Source: Diphasiastrum complanatum (Eukaryota; Streptophyta; Lycopodiopsida; Lycopodiales; Lycopodiaceae). Taken from it: a stretch of DNA of 64,000 nucleotides. Shown piece by piece: positions 37,833 through 49,923 of the stretch. The position numbers and the translations under genes are program-made. The notes beneath the pieces were generated by a model, which did no database searches, was not told the origin of the DNA, and worked only from the letters and a program-made list of their open reading frames with translations. Position 1 is the stretch's first letter. The number at the start of each line of letters is the position of its first letter. The stretch lies in the NCBI GenBank assembly GCA_029204225.1, contig CM055104.1:28526253-28590252 (forward strand), written 5' to 3'.

Positions 37833-38694
37833 TGTTGAAAATTGTCACTTCTCACTTGTCATTTTTTATTGTAAATAAAGATCAATCATGAGAACAATGT
37901 TCATGATCTAATTTCACACATGTGGAGCTTGTTCTCACGTGTGAAAGAAAGTACTTATCATACTTGTAAATATCTATTTTGATTTTGTATCAATCAAGTT
38001 AAGTGTGAACATGATATGACTAGTTTTTAGTCAAGTTGACTAGTCACCTAGAAATTAGCTTTTCCTTGCATGTGCATGAGTAAATGCTCCCACATGGCAA
38101 GTGGATGTTCACATGTATGTACAGAGTTCTAGAAGATAAGAGTTGACCATTTTCCTTAGATCCTATTTTGTAGAGAATATTTCTATATTCTAGGAGACTA
38201 GCTCTTTGGATTTTAGCCATATTCTAGAAGGTCAACTTTGGATAAGGATCAAGGATGGATCAAATGGATAGATCTAAGTGATGTGGCACTCTTCACACGT
38301 GTGAAGACCTGCTGGACTGTACCAGACTCGTGGATGTACTTGATCTATAAAAGAATCATCATTTTGCTAATGAGATTGATGAGACTTTTGCATTCTACAC
38401 TTTTGTGAGATTTCTAGTCAGTAGAATTGCGATTTTTATGAATGACTGTTATCAAGAACCAAAGTACTTGTTGTTTCAGGTGTAGGCCATATAGTGGACA
38501 GTACTCCACACGTGTGAGGCCACTCTCACTAGTTTATGAAGTTTTGATCCATTGCTCTTGCTTAAATCTAAGTGTAGTGGATCTAGATCAAGATCTAAAG
38601 TGTAGAACTTGATAGATCCATTGATTAAGCAACCAATAACTCTCTATGATTGTTAAGTACAATCATTAATGTCCTTTAAACTGAAATTTTATTA
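37833..38694 (+). mobile_element. 3' LTR of the complete Copia, 862 bases
   Basis: It starts TGTTGAAAAT and ends TTTTATTA where the 5' copy ends TTTTATCA, a C-to-T change at the terminal CA. It lacks ~106 bases present in the 5' LTR. Two of the five G-box palindromes have become CACACATGTG (37915) and CACATGTATG (38110); three remain (37936, 38294, 38507). Confidence 0.9.
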
Positions 38695-38699
38695 TATCA
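38695..38699. repeat. Target-site duplication TATCA (right)
   Basis: Matches TATCA at 32726-32730 and closes the insertion. Confidence 0.8.
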
Positions 38700-38857
38700 T
38701 ATGTTTGATGTTTGATCAGGTTCTTATTGAGTTTTCATCTCTTTCATTGAGTAGATGTTGATTTTTTTTACATTGGCAACATTGGTAGAGTTGATCTATT
38801 TCTAACCAAAAGGTCAGGTTATGGATTTGGATCTTAAATGATTTGAAATTCTTCACA
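38700..38857 (+). mobile_element. Right part of the second Copia's 5' LTR
   Basis: Sequence between the nested insertion and a primer site. It ends TTCTTCACA, a proper CA end. Together with 32646-32730 it would form an LTR of about 240 bases. This is an inference, as no second copy is present. Confidence 0.5.
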
Positions 38858-38869
38858 TGGTATCAGACC
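38858..38869 (+). other. Primer binding site of the second Copia
   Basis: TGGTATCAGACC, one base from the TGGTATCAGAGC consensus. Confidence 0.75.
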
Positions 38870-39382
38870 TTGTGTTGCAGGTTATGAAAGGATCAAGCAC
38901 ATCTATCAAGGATTTGGAGGAGATATCAATGCTAGAGCATGCTAGATTGACTTCCTCAAAAATCGAGTTTCTTGCATATGTAGATTGGATCTTTTGTAGG
39001 TCAAAACTCAATTTAGGTCAATGAACTTGAGGAATTCCGATTTCACACCATACTTGTTGGAAATGTCGATTTTTGATGCATTAGGAAGGTCTCATTTGAG
39101 GCTACAAGATTCTATATCAAATTTTTAGCCATTGCATGTAGAATTTGAGATATTAAATTTTTTGTAATTTTGTCAAAACCCTAATTTGGATTGGATCTCT
39201 ATTATGTGAGGTTAATGAATTTCATTAGAGTGTATTATGTGTTGATTTGCTAGATGTAACTGCTAAAAGAGAATTGAGAGGTTCCGTATTTTTGTGATTT
39301 CTTTTTGGAAACATTTGTTGTATTTCAAAAGAGTGCTTTAGCATTGGAACAAGTTAAAAGAGAAGGATTAGGTCATTGCAAC
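38870..39382 (+). other. Leader of the second Copia
   Basis: Non-coding sequence between primer site and gag ATG. A frame opens at 39305 in phase with gag, but the ATG at 39383 matches related gag starts. Confidence 0.5.
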
Positions 39383-40196
39383 ATGGCTACATCAAGTGGA
39401 TACATGTTGGAAGGCAATGATAGGCTTACCTCAAGCAACTATTCATTGTGGAAAGTGAGGATGGAATCACTTCTTGAGATGAATGATGTTTTGGATATTG
39501 TCGTAGGTTTGGAGGAGAGGCCAGCAATACAACAAGAACAATTGAGGTATGACAAGAGAGCTAAAAGAGCTCTACACATGATAAAGATGAATATTACCAA
39601 TGAACTTCTCAAGGAAGTTGGTAAGACTTCATCAAAGGATGCTTGGGATTCATTAAAGATGCTTTATGAATCCAAGTCTACTTCTAGAGTGTTGACTCTA
39701 AGAAGACAAATCTTTCAAAGTTTGCAAAAGAATGAAGAGAGTCCAAATATTTTTGTTTCGAGAGTGAAGTCTTTGAAAGATGAGTTATCTTGCATGGATG
39801 AGAGAATTAAGGAAGGAGAGCTTGTTCAAGTTATTCTTAATGGTTTGTTGGATGTATTGTCATTCAAAGAACTTTTCCAAGTTTGATTGATCTTCAAGAG
39901 ATCTTGATCAATGAAGAATATAGGCTTCAAGCAAGAGGTGGATCTACATCATCTCAAGTTGGAGAGGAGGCTATGTTCATCAAGACAAAAGTAAGTGGTC
40001 TAAAGGGAAAGATGAAGGGGAGGCTTCTTCGAATGGAAAAAAGAAAGGTAGGTCAAAGCTAAAGTGCTTCTATTGTGGCATCAAAGGACACTTTGCAAGT
40101 GTGCTACAAGAAGAAGAGAGATCAAGGAGACAAGCAAGGTAATCTTACTCATGATGAAGATGGTTTGGATGTTCAAAACTCAAATGATGATGCTTT
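39383..40196 (+). pseudogene. Second Copia gag
   Basis: It starts MATSSGYMLEGNDRLTSSNY and runs uninterrupted to 39886. UBN2 blocks include YDKRAKRALHMIKMNI, SKDAWDSLKMLYESKS and LVQVILNGLL. A frameshift follows. The zinc knuckle is at about 40058-40105 (CFYCGIKGHFAS) and its last Cys is in another frame because of a small indel. Confidence 0.85.
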
Positions 40197-40679
40197 GTGA
40201 TGTTTTCATGTTTGCTTGTTCATGATGGAGATCTAGATCCATGGTGGATTGATAGTGGTGCAAGCTCGCACATGACTTTCCACAAAGAGTACTTCACTTC
40301 TTTGTTGGCATATGGAGATGACAAGAAGGTGATGTACACGGCCAATGATGGTGAGTGTGCAATCAAAGGGATTGATGCAATTCCTATTTCTCTCTCTACA
40401 AATAGGAATGTTCATTTGAAGGATGTTTTGTTCATACCTTCCATTACCAAGAATTTACTTAGTGTGAGTCAATTGCTAAGTAAAGGCTTCAAAGTTGAGT
40501 TTCATGGAGATGCTTGCATGATCAAAAGGAATGATGTCTTGATTGCAAAAGGTAAAAGGCAAAGGAAATTGTTCAAACTAGATGTTGGTGTTATTGCTAA
40601 CCAAGTTGGATGTATGGCAAGTGAGAAAATACCTATTCAAGAGGTTTGGCATAAAAGGATGGGGCACCTCAACCATTAG
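40197..40679 (+). pseudogene. Second Copia protease, truncated in GAG-pre-integrase
   Basis: The frame carries DPWWIDSGASSHMTF (catalytic DSG) and LKDVLFIPSITKNLLSV. It enters the GAG-pre-integrase block EVWHKRMGHLNH and stops there. The rest of pol and the 3' LTR are absent, so the element is broken off at about 40676. Confidence 0.87.
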
Positions 40680-41140
40680 AAGAGTTCCAAAATAAAAAAA
40701 GACCCTTTGTAGAGATATTTTTATTTTTTTTCTCTAGTTTCGACTGTCACCTGGCCCAATCAAAATGCACAAATTTGAAATCTACGTAACATAGCTCAAA
40801 TAAATTGAGAAACAAAAATACATTATAGAAAAATTTGAAATTTGTGTCCAGGCAGCATGGACGTATCCCATTGGTTTGCTCTTCCTACCCGACACGTGTT
40901 GATCTGCCCGACGTCAATACCTCAAGTTAAATCTACTTAACTATGCTGGTTAGTATAATGAAATTTGCTAACCATACTAGTTACAATTATAGAAATATAG
41001 TATGCATAGTTATTAGTTAAATTAGAGTATGCATAGTAACTGTGACTACAGTGGCATTCACATTAGATTAAATGTGATACGAAAAATTGAAATTAATATT
41101 ATATCAGAGAGATTTTTGGCGTCCAAGCTTTTGAAATAGC
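40680..41140. other. AT-rich sequence, nothing recognised
   Basis: Adjoins the truncated Copia. No domain or repeat was identified. Confidence 0.4.
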
Positions 41141-42276
41141 AATGGCAAGGAGATCAAGATCTATAGTTGAGTCTATGATTCTTTACAATGAGAAAGATGA
41201 AGCTGATAACTGGAAGCCAACAAAATATACAAAGAATTCATGGGTGTTGTTGCATCCATCATCAAAGGAAAACTTTTGACAGAAGAAAAGAGCAAAATTG
41301 ACATACAAATCTTATTGGAAAGCAAAAATTCTGGAGTTTAAGACTACTTTGGGAGGTCACTCGATATCAAAAGTTTTAGTACAACATGTATATATGCATT
41401 CAGAAATAAAAGTACAAGATATCAATTCTCATGATCATCGAAAATGTAACTGTAAGTATATCAAAACATATGCACTCTACTATAATCATAGGTGTTTTTG
41501 TTTATTGATGCTCTTCAGATTATGATTTAAACGCTTCAACGTTATTTTTTCTTTCAGATTTATATCCATCATGCATAAGTGAATGAGAGCCAGCACAATC
41601 ACTTGTAGGAATATTGGACGTGATTCACTTTGATGTTGGAAAGCTGCAATACAGAGGAAGAAGTTCAAAGGAACTTGCAGATTGCAATATATTTTTATGA
41701 ATCTTTATATATGCCACAAACGGATAGAGGTTTTGGCAAGCTCGAAGCAATTCCATTGCCTAGTTTTCAGAGTGATGAGTGGCCTACTCTTGACAGTATT
41801 GTTTTAGAATTCTTCAGATGCAAGGTACTCATTGATGTTAGAAATGCTATGAAGATAAGTATGGGCTCAAAAATTGTTCACCAAAGTTAGTTTATCTCAT
41901 TGCATATGTTTGTTGATTTTTTCTCAAGTGCTAGTGTTTGAAGGACACCAACTTTATTTGTTTGCAAGGATTTATCAGATGAGACTTTGTTAGATCTCAT
42001 GGATCAAGGCTGGGATAGTAAAACAAATAATGACATAGAATGTAGGATTAAAAAGTTGTCAATGATCTTCCGTTATCATATCCAAAAACAAATGTTCAGT
42101 CTCACATTTAGTTATCAGAGATACAAGAAAATTGAAGGTACATGGCTACCACTGGATAAAGACTTTGAAATAAATGGTCACTCAAACCAAATAGAGATAA
42201 ACATTATTTACAATAAAAAATATTTGAGTATGGTCGAGGTGGAAGAGCATTGGAAGTTTGATTTTATCAGAACATA
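41141..42276 (+). pseudogene. Broken ORFs of unknown family
   Basis: A run of plus-strand frames: from ATG near 41142 (MARRSRSIVESMILYNEKD, and WVLLHPSS), 41298-41525, 41630-41890 and 41987-42277 (QGWDSKTNNDIECRIKKLS, GTWLPLDKDFEI). They lack known domains, but shared direction and AT content suggest one decayed gene with introns or frameshifts. They lie 3 kb before the transposase-like pseudogene at 45 kb and could be its distal part; this is not shown. Confidence 0.35.
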
Positions 42277-42890
42277 GCTCATGCTATTTCAAACCAATCT
42301 ATCAACATATTTCAGATTTATCATCAACGAAAGATTCGTAAGTATTTTATATTTATTGCCATTTCAAAATAGTACAAAATAATTGAACATGACATAATTT
42401 GCAATTGCACATTCACTAATATTTGTCATGTCATAGATGCGAAAAAGACATGAGCTGATAAGGTGTTGCAAAGATCTACCTACAACAATCACCATTATGG
42501 AAGAACAATAGCTTCAAATAAATTTTAGTAAAAATTTGTGTATAGACTCTTTCATTCAATAAATGAAAGCCCAAGTTGGGCATCAGTACATGTATTTTGT
42601 GCTCCCAAATTGATAAAATGGAGCAGCATTTGAACAGAGCATTGTTAGTATTGAATATGCACAAGCCACAATCAACAAATGATTAGGTGTGATGATATGA
42701 TCCAAAATAGCTTCTTCTTAGCCTTTGATCTTCAATAGACCTGAAACATCCTTTTGATCCACAAGTTCAACTCAACAAACAAAGGTTAGTAAGATTTGAT
42801 CAACAATGCAATGCATAATCATGCTAGAACTTGATCAAACATCCAAATATCACCATAAATGGAAATCCTACTAAAAATAATAGCCAGCCA
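42277..42890. other. Unassigned sequence, interior side of a minus-strand Copia primer site
   Basis: No gene seen. By position it would be the leader of a minus-strand Copia whose coding part is missing. Confidence 0.35.
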
Positions 42891-42902
42891 GCTCTGACAC
42901 CA
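42891..42902 (-). other. Copia-type primer binding site, minus strand
   Basis: Minus-strand TGGTGTCAGAGC differs by one base from the tRNA-iMet primer site. The minus-strand sequence just before it ends TTCACA, a normal LTR end. Confidence 0.6.
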
Positions 42903-43500
42903 TGTGAACTAAGTGGACCTTGAATGGATCTAAGATCCCAAATGTTCTAGCTAAGATCTTTGCACAATAAGCTACAAAAGCTAGAAATGGTAAAACAATC
43001 TAATGCTACCTTTATGCACAAGAACTTGAACAAGCATTCTAAGAACCCAAGAAACTACTCAAAGGTACTGAGGATGGCCAAAAACAGCAACATACCAGCC
43101 CTACAATAGTAGCCTACCATTTCTGGAAAGCACCTAAGATCATACACAAGAGCTTGAAGACAATACACACAACAATGCTCACAATGGAGGAAGAAACACT
43201 GACAATGATCTATTGATCTGTCTGAAATAATACAAGAGTTTATTCAACCTATTTCTCCACAAATTTCAGCCTAATATAGGTGAGAGAGATAACTCTCTCT
43301 CTCTCTCTCCTCTCTCTAGAACTTAGGTACCAATTTTAGTTTCGATTAAGACGAGTTTTAATAGCTTGCAAGATATATAACAATTTGGTTTTCTACTAGA
43401 ATAATCTATCGATTATTAAGATGTCTAAGTATCATCTCCATATTGATCTTCCTACAGAATATGCTCCACTGTCGATTTTTTTTTTTGAAAGGATCCACCT
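42903..43500 (-). mobile_element. Probable solo or orphan Copia 5' LTR, minus strand
   Basis: It begins TGTGAACT on the + strand beside the primer site. Possible TATA-like CCTATATTAGG near 43272 on the minus strand, next to a short CT run. Outer end unknown. Confidence 0.4.
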
Positions 43501-43634
43501 TACCAGCTCACCAAATCATCTATCACATGATAAAGGACAAGAAACATTGTGATCTATGAATTGATGGAGGTTTATATCCAATAGATCCAAGCTCAATGCA
43601 ACATCCAAATTTTAGATTAGTCACATAACTCATA

Positions 43635-43913
43635 ATGTTTTTGTGTGATAGACATAATGGTCTATTGGGTTATTGTGAAAGATTGAAAAGTTATGGCATT
43701 AGTAATTCAATGAAAAAAATCCATTATTTGGAAAATATGTTGAATGGTTTGTTTACTGACTACAGAGAAAAAGAAATTCTTTTGTTGCAAACAAAAGAAG
43801 AGAATGAAATCTTGAAAATAGATAATTCTCATTTGCAAAATATTATATTAAACCTTAACACAAGAGTTGTTTTCAGCACATTTTTGTGTGTGTGCGCACA
43901 AAAGTGTGCATAA
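43635..43913 (+). other. 92-aa ORF with coiled-coil-like stretch
   Basis: Residues 25-70 are rich in Leu, Glu, Lys and Asn with a heptad feel (LENMLNGL, LLLQTKEENEILKI). No family could be assigned. It may be part of a decayed transposon. Confidence 0.25.
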
Positions 43914-44079
43914 ACCCTTGGTCACTTGACGAGACATAACATGCCATCAAATGATTGAAATTTTAATCTTTTAATTGTATGTGGAACTAGACTTGACTCT
44001 TCCTTGTGTTATTGAAAGATTTAAATTTTTTTTTTCTCTCAATTGATGGCAATTTGCCCCCAAAATACATCACTTTCCA

Positions 44080-44600
44080 ACAATTTTCAACACTTCACAT
44101 GAGTAACTTTAGGTGCACCCATATATATCTCCATAGGACTCCAAATTTATTTATTTTTTATATACATGTTTCTATGGTCATAAAGAATTTTTGAAAGTAG
44201 ACAACCAAAGAAAGGGTTGTAAAAACCACCTCCAAAAGAGCTGAAACTTTCTAGCACCTTTCAATAATTTTCAATACTTTTCAGCACTTGACATGAGTAA
44301 CTTTAGATGCACATATCTATCTCTACATAACTCCAAACTGAAAAACATTTGAGAGACATGTTTCTATGGTCATATAATACTTTTTAAAGTAGACAAACCA
44401 AAAAAATATTGTCAAAATCATGGTATTATACACTCATATATAATATTTCCAATTTTGGTGATTTTTATCAGCACTTAAAAGAGTAACTTTGAATGCACGT
44501 ATCTATCTTTATAGATCTCCAAATTCAATTTTATAGGCATGTTTTTATAATCATACAGGACTTTAAACAGTAGACACGCTAACAATTGAATGTACAATTC
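44080..44600 (+). repeat. Three tandem copies of a ~190-bp repeat
   Basis: Copies start near 44091, 44285 and 44472 (spacing 194 and 187). Each has CACTT ... GAGTAACTTT, then TGCAC ... ATCTATCT-type text, CTCCAAA, ACATGTTT and AAGTAGACA. Copies differ by substitutions and small indels. The size is in the satellite range. Confidence 0.8.
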
Positions 44601-44939
44601 ACAACAATGTAGTCCCATATATGAAAATATCGAAGTTTCATCAGTAACCCCCCACATGTTTGATATATCATATCTTAAAAATAAGTTATTTTATTGAGTA
44701 CTAGCAACTAATTCATTTCGAAAATTTATGGTTTTGTAAGATAATATTGTTTTGTTATAATAGGTCTAAGTTTTAAAAATACTTGATCGAGTAATACTAT
44801 TCGATTCTCTTAAAATAGTTCATGATTTTGTGTTTCAAATAGGTTTTAAAAGAAAATCATGACATTCTATTTTGGATTTTTAGTAAAACAGATTATTCAG
44901 AGATAATTAAGAATCATTTGAGCGACACACCACTCAATG

Positions 44940-45640
44940 TTCCTGGAATATGTGATTTTAAGGTGGAATGACATTTGGCTGGAGACCTGAAGTCGTTGAA
45001 GTGCATGTTCAATGTCTCATATGGAGCAAATCCAAAACATCCATGCCTCTATTGCATGAAAACTACACAAGACATGTCGAAGAGGACGAGAGTTTCAAGG
45101 GATATAGAAGATCCGACTTGGAAACCGATACTATCGATTCCGCTTAAAAAATGTCCACATTTGTACACTACATGAAGAGGTTAGAATTATCGAAAAACTG
45201 ATGTACCTTCATATTTGGTTTGCCTGATACAGCCAGAGTCATTAGCCAAAAAAGCAATAGCTTGATTGGAGGAAGTTCTATCAAAAGTGGGTCTTCATAA
45301 AGGACACATTAAAATACAAAAGGACGAGAAGCTTTAGGGAAAAATGGGAAACATCCCATGCAAACCAAGCATAGGAGGATCAAAAGCTAGTTGTTTCTTA
45401 TCAAATCATTCCAGAAAACCGACTAAAATCCAGTACTCAATTTGGATAGATGTACTCAATGCCACAAATGATAATGTTTGTATCTCTGATATTGTAGCAC
45501 ATTTTACGACATCATGCATCATTTTTTGCAAAAGCTTACGGTAGTCTAAGTATTTGGTCATCGCAAGGAATGGAGAAATCGCATTGGCAAGCCAGAGTAG
45601 CATTTCATGAAATACACAACATAGTGAAACATCTCAAAAA
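44940..45640 (+). pseudogene. DDE-transposase-like pseudogene
   Basis: Three blocks lie in order. First (44972-45175): GDLKSLKCMFN followed by NPKHPCLYC, an acidic residue and a CxxC pair. Second (45147-45227, shifted frame): VHICTLHEEVRIIEKLMYLH, a His/Cys-rich segment. Third (45528-45640): FAKAYGSLSIWSSQGMEKSH and then WQARVAFHEIHN, with a Glu beside Lys-Ser-His. An Asp in GDLK, a zinc-like C-C-H insert and a late Glu are the layout of DDE transposases with an inserted zinc-binding region. Several stops separate the blocks. I do not recognise the superfamily, and no terminal inverted repeats were found. Confidence 0.45.
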
Positions 45641-46229
45641 AATAGTTACATATGTCCTACTTTCAGACATGATTGACTGCAGGGCTTCAGTCTCATCCAT
45701 CCACTCATCTCCGTCTTTGTAATCAATAGAAGCACATAGATCATCACCTCGAGATCTATGAAGTCTGAGAATTCTTTGATGGAATTAGACAAAATTGATA
45801 ATATTTCATCCTCCCTCAGATCAACAACATCTCCAACATCATTCAAAGAGACGTATGTGATACTATTCATGTAATACATTAGCAAATCGAGAATAGTATT
45901 GCTTTTGTCATATAGATTCACGTCATATAAGGAAGAAATGGACAATGCACGAGAATGGGAGCGGTTAAATATAAATTTGAATTAAGCGCAATGCTGATAA
46001 GCAGTAAGCACAATAGCAATCTCTAATCAACTCTAAAGAAGTGAGCTAGAATGCTCAGGAGTGTCCCAGCTCACAGGCTTGAGAGAGAGCTAACTATTCA
46101 ATACTTGCTGATCTCTCGATCGCATTGTTAAAATTAGAAATATGGGTAGCCATTTATACTAAGCAATTAGGTCATCAAAAGTGTCATCCAGTTGGCTATA
46201 ATGTGTTGGCATCCATCCAGTTAGGACTT
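45641..46229. other. Unassigned sequence between transposase-like gene and Gypsy element
   Basis: A 99-aa minus-strand frame (45646-45945) has no domain I recognise. Nothing else was seen; the 5' LTR and gag of the following Gypsy element are not identifiable here. Confidence 0.35.
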
Positions 46230-46544
46230 CTGAGAAATTACTTGCTAATGGATTAATGCAAGTTGGTGGCTTTGGTGGTAAACAGTCTGTCTACAGATTC
46301 CTTCCGCAAGCGCTGATCAAACTAGGAGGTCTAAAGTTTTCTGTATATCTAGTAGTACTTGATATTCCCAATAATGCCGATTCCTATGAGTTAGTACTTG
46401 GTTGGCCATGGCTCACCAATGCACGAGTCGTTCACGACTGGAGCAAAGTTCGCATCACCTTTGAAATCGAGACAGTTCTCTCACCATTGATTCATCTGGC
46501 AAACTCAAACTTGCACGGTTTCACGACGAGGGATCCTCCACCAC
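46230..46544 (+). pseudogene. Gypsy protease C-terminal part
   Basis: The frame gives YRFLPQALIKLGGLKF and YELVLGWPWLTNARVVHDWSK, the same C-terminal protease block as in the minus-strand element (VLLGRPWLRTAQVVHS). The active-site triplet is not in the surviving part. The frame runs into the 18S fragment at about 46540. Confidence 0.7.
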
Positions 46545-47480
<936 letters not shown>

Positions 47481-47489
47481 GCCATACCA

Positions 47490-48058
47490 ATCCAGCCACG
47501 AAAAAGGTCATTATGTTGAATCTATTGATATCATAAACTGGAGTCACAGTTTAGCTACCATTGATTGTGTGAATGTCAATTCTTGTGCACAACATCAGGA
47601 TGATTGTACCTATACTCCTCTGACCGATAACAAACAAATTCATGATCTAGACACCCCTATCATTAATATCAATTTTATTGATATTCTTCCACACAATGAT
47701 GAGTTGCTAAATGTTGCATGGCTACCTACTAATGAGTCAGAAATTTTTTTTGTAGATGACAAAAATGTCTTGCAAATTTAGAATTGCTCAGAAGATTCAG
47801 ACTTTTTTGATATCCAAATGCTCAACTATATGGAGGCACTTCCACTTAAGGCCTTTTCGCAACAATTATCCAAAGTGGAACCAGTGGCCACGGTTACCGT
47901 CGAAAAATCTGATAATACACGGTATTGTGTTAGGCCATATAATCTCAAAAAATGGCATTGCAACTGACCCCAAAAAGATCCTCATCATTCAAAATCTATC
48001 GGAACTAGGTACCATCCACGAAGTGTATTCTTTCCTTGGCCACGCCAACTACTATTGA
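47490..48058 (+). pseudogene. Gypsy pol spacer and RT C-terminus (RT core missing)
   Basis: The block LDTPI ... LNVAWLPTNESE is the protease-RT linker shared with the minus-strand element. It is followed at once by the RT thumb end, GIVLGHIISKNGIATDPKK and YSFLGHANYY. Motifs A to C of RT are absent, so a large deletion removed the catalytic core. Confidence 0.7.
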
Positions 48059-48091
48059 TGCTTTATTTTTGACTTCACTAATAAAACACGG

Positions 48092-48590
48092 TCAATCTAC
48101 AAAGTAGTTGTTGTCCCCAAATGGACTGATGAACAACGCGTTGCATTCAGTCAACTCAAAGAAGCCCTTACCAATGCACCTATCCTCCGGGCTCCTGATT
48201 ACTCCAAAGAATTCCACGTGCATACCGATGCATCCAAGTATGCCATTGGAGCAGTGCTCACCCAATTGGGAGAATTCAAAAAAGTTTATCCAATTTGATT
48301 TTTCAGTAGACAATTGATACTTGTTGAAGTCAATTATACCACTACCAAATGTGAAGCTTTGGGAATGGTATATGCGGTTCAAAAGTTTCGCCATTATCTT
48401 CTGGGAAAATTTTTTGCCTTCTTCACTGATCATCAAGCACTCCTATATCTCATCAACAAGACTTGCACGACTGGTCGTATCACTCGATGGATCCTATTAC
48501 TGCGAGAACTTGAGTTTAGGATCGTGGTTCGAAAGGGAGTTCAACATTTTTTTAGCAGACCATCTATCTCGAATCTCTAACCTACCCACC
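48092..48590 (+). pseudogene. Gypsy RNase H
   Basis: Blocks WTDEQRVAFSQLKEALTNAP, FHVHTDASKYAIGAVL, TTTKCEALGMVYAVQKFRHYLLG, FFTDHQALLYLI and GRITRWILLLRELEF are the order of a Gypsy RNase H, with D, E and D in place. The region is spread over three frames by indels near 48060, 48290 and 48540. Confidence 0.85.
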
Positions 48591-48695
48591 CCAGATCAAG
48601 GCATCAACAATGATTTACCCGATGCCATCTTATTTCAGGTAAACTCTACACCCGTTTGGGCCAAGGAAATTACAAAATATTTAACTTTATAGCAG

Positions 48696-49920
48696 ATGGA
48701 TCCATCCTTATCTAAACCCGAACAACGTGCGTTGGTCCTCAAAACCAAACTTTATACGTTAATTGCAAGCCAACTTTACAAACAAGGGTTAGATGGAATG
48801 ATCCAACGTTGTCTTACTGAAGGTGAAATACCCTCTGTCATCTCCCTCACTCATGAAGGTGTTGGAGCAGGTCATTTCTCTTCCGAAATGACTGCTAAGA
48901 AAATCCTCTTGGCCAGATTTTGGTGGCCAACTCTCTTTAAAGATATGCACACCTACACCAATGCTTGTGATGTTTGTCAAAGAACCAAACGATTTCAAAA
49001 GACCGACTACATGCCTTTGCACCCGGTCACAACTGATCAAGCTTTTCAAAGATGGAAAATTGATTATGTTGGACCCATTAGTCCTACTACTAGACAAACT
49101 CAATCCCACTATATCGTAGTAGCTACGAACTATTATACCAAATGGGCTGAAGCAAGAGCTGTTCGCAATGCTGACGCTCATTCTACCACAAAATTTCTCT
49201 ATGAACAGGTTATCATTCATTTCGGATGCCCTCTAGAACTTATCAGCGATAGGGGTACACATTTTCTTATCTCTGTCATAGCAAATCTCCTTTCCAAATT
49301 TTTTGTGGTACATCGCAAAAGTTTCCATATTATCCATGATGCAATGGCCAGGCGGAATTCACAAACAAAATCCTATGTGGCGTTCTCACCAAAATCGTCG
49401 AATCCAGCCGATCTGATTGGGAACTAAAACTTCATGCTACTCTATGGGCCTACCGCACTACCTCGAAGCGAGCCATAGGCTTAACCCCTTTCCAGCTACT
49501 ATATGGCCAAGAAGCAGTTATGCCTATAGAATTCCATATTCCATCCCTTCGAGTAGCATATAATCTTGAGCTAGATAATCGACAGGTCCTAGCAAATAGG
49601 CTATTTCATTTGGAACAACTATGTGAAATACGTCGGATCAACATCCATGCTCAACAAGTCCACAAACGTCCACAAAAAACATGACATGATCGATCCTTAC
49701 AACTCAAAGAGTTTCAGGTCAGAGATAAGGTTTTGCTATACCAAGCCAAAGCATTTAAAGGAAAACTCAAATTTTCTGGCCAAGGATCTTATGTCATTCA
49801 AAAGATATTTGTCTTCGGATATGTCCAACTCCAAACCCTACAAGGTAATCTTTTAGACATTGTGGTCAATGGGAGCAGACTGAGAAAGTACAATGAGCCA
49901 TGTTTTTATCTTGATATGTA
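48696..49920 (+). pseudogene. Gypsy integrase
   Basis: The zinc site is HEGVGAGHF with CDVCQRTK. The core shows D in WKIDYVGPIS and D in LISDRGTHF. The third residue lies in the +1-shifted text after 49340 (NGQAEF-type block), so a frameshift splits the catalytic triad. After it come WAYRTTSKRAIGLTPFQLLYG, LFHLEQL and the C-terminal DKVLLYQAKAFKGKL and LRKYNEPCF. There is no chromodomain. Confidence 0.87.
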
Positions 49921-49923
49921 TTA

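Larger units (their letters stand above)
32731..38694 (+). mobile_element. Complete Copia LTR retrotransposon with both LTRs
   Basis: The element is 5,964 bases: 5' LTR, tRNA-iMet primer site, gag, protease, integrase, RT, RNase H, polypurine tract, 3' LTR, all in one direction and flanked by TATCA. Coding parts carry several stops and frameshifts, so it cannot move unaided. The high LTR similarity makes it the youngest element in the window. Confidence 0.9.
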
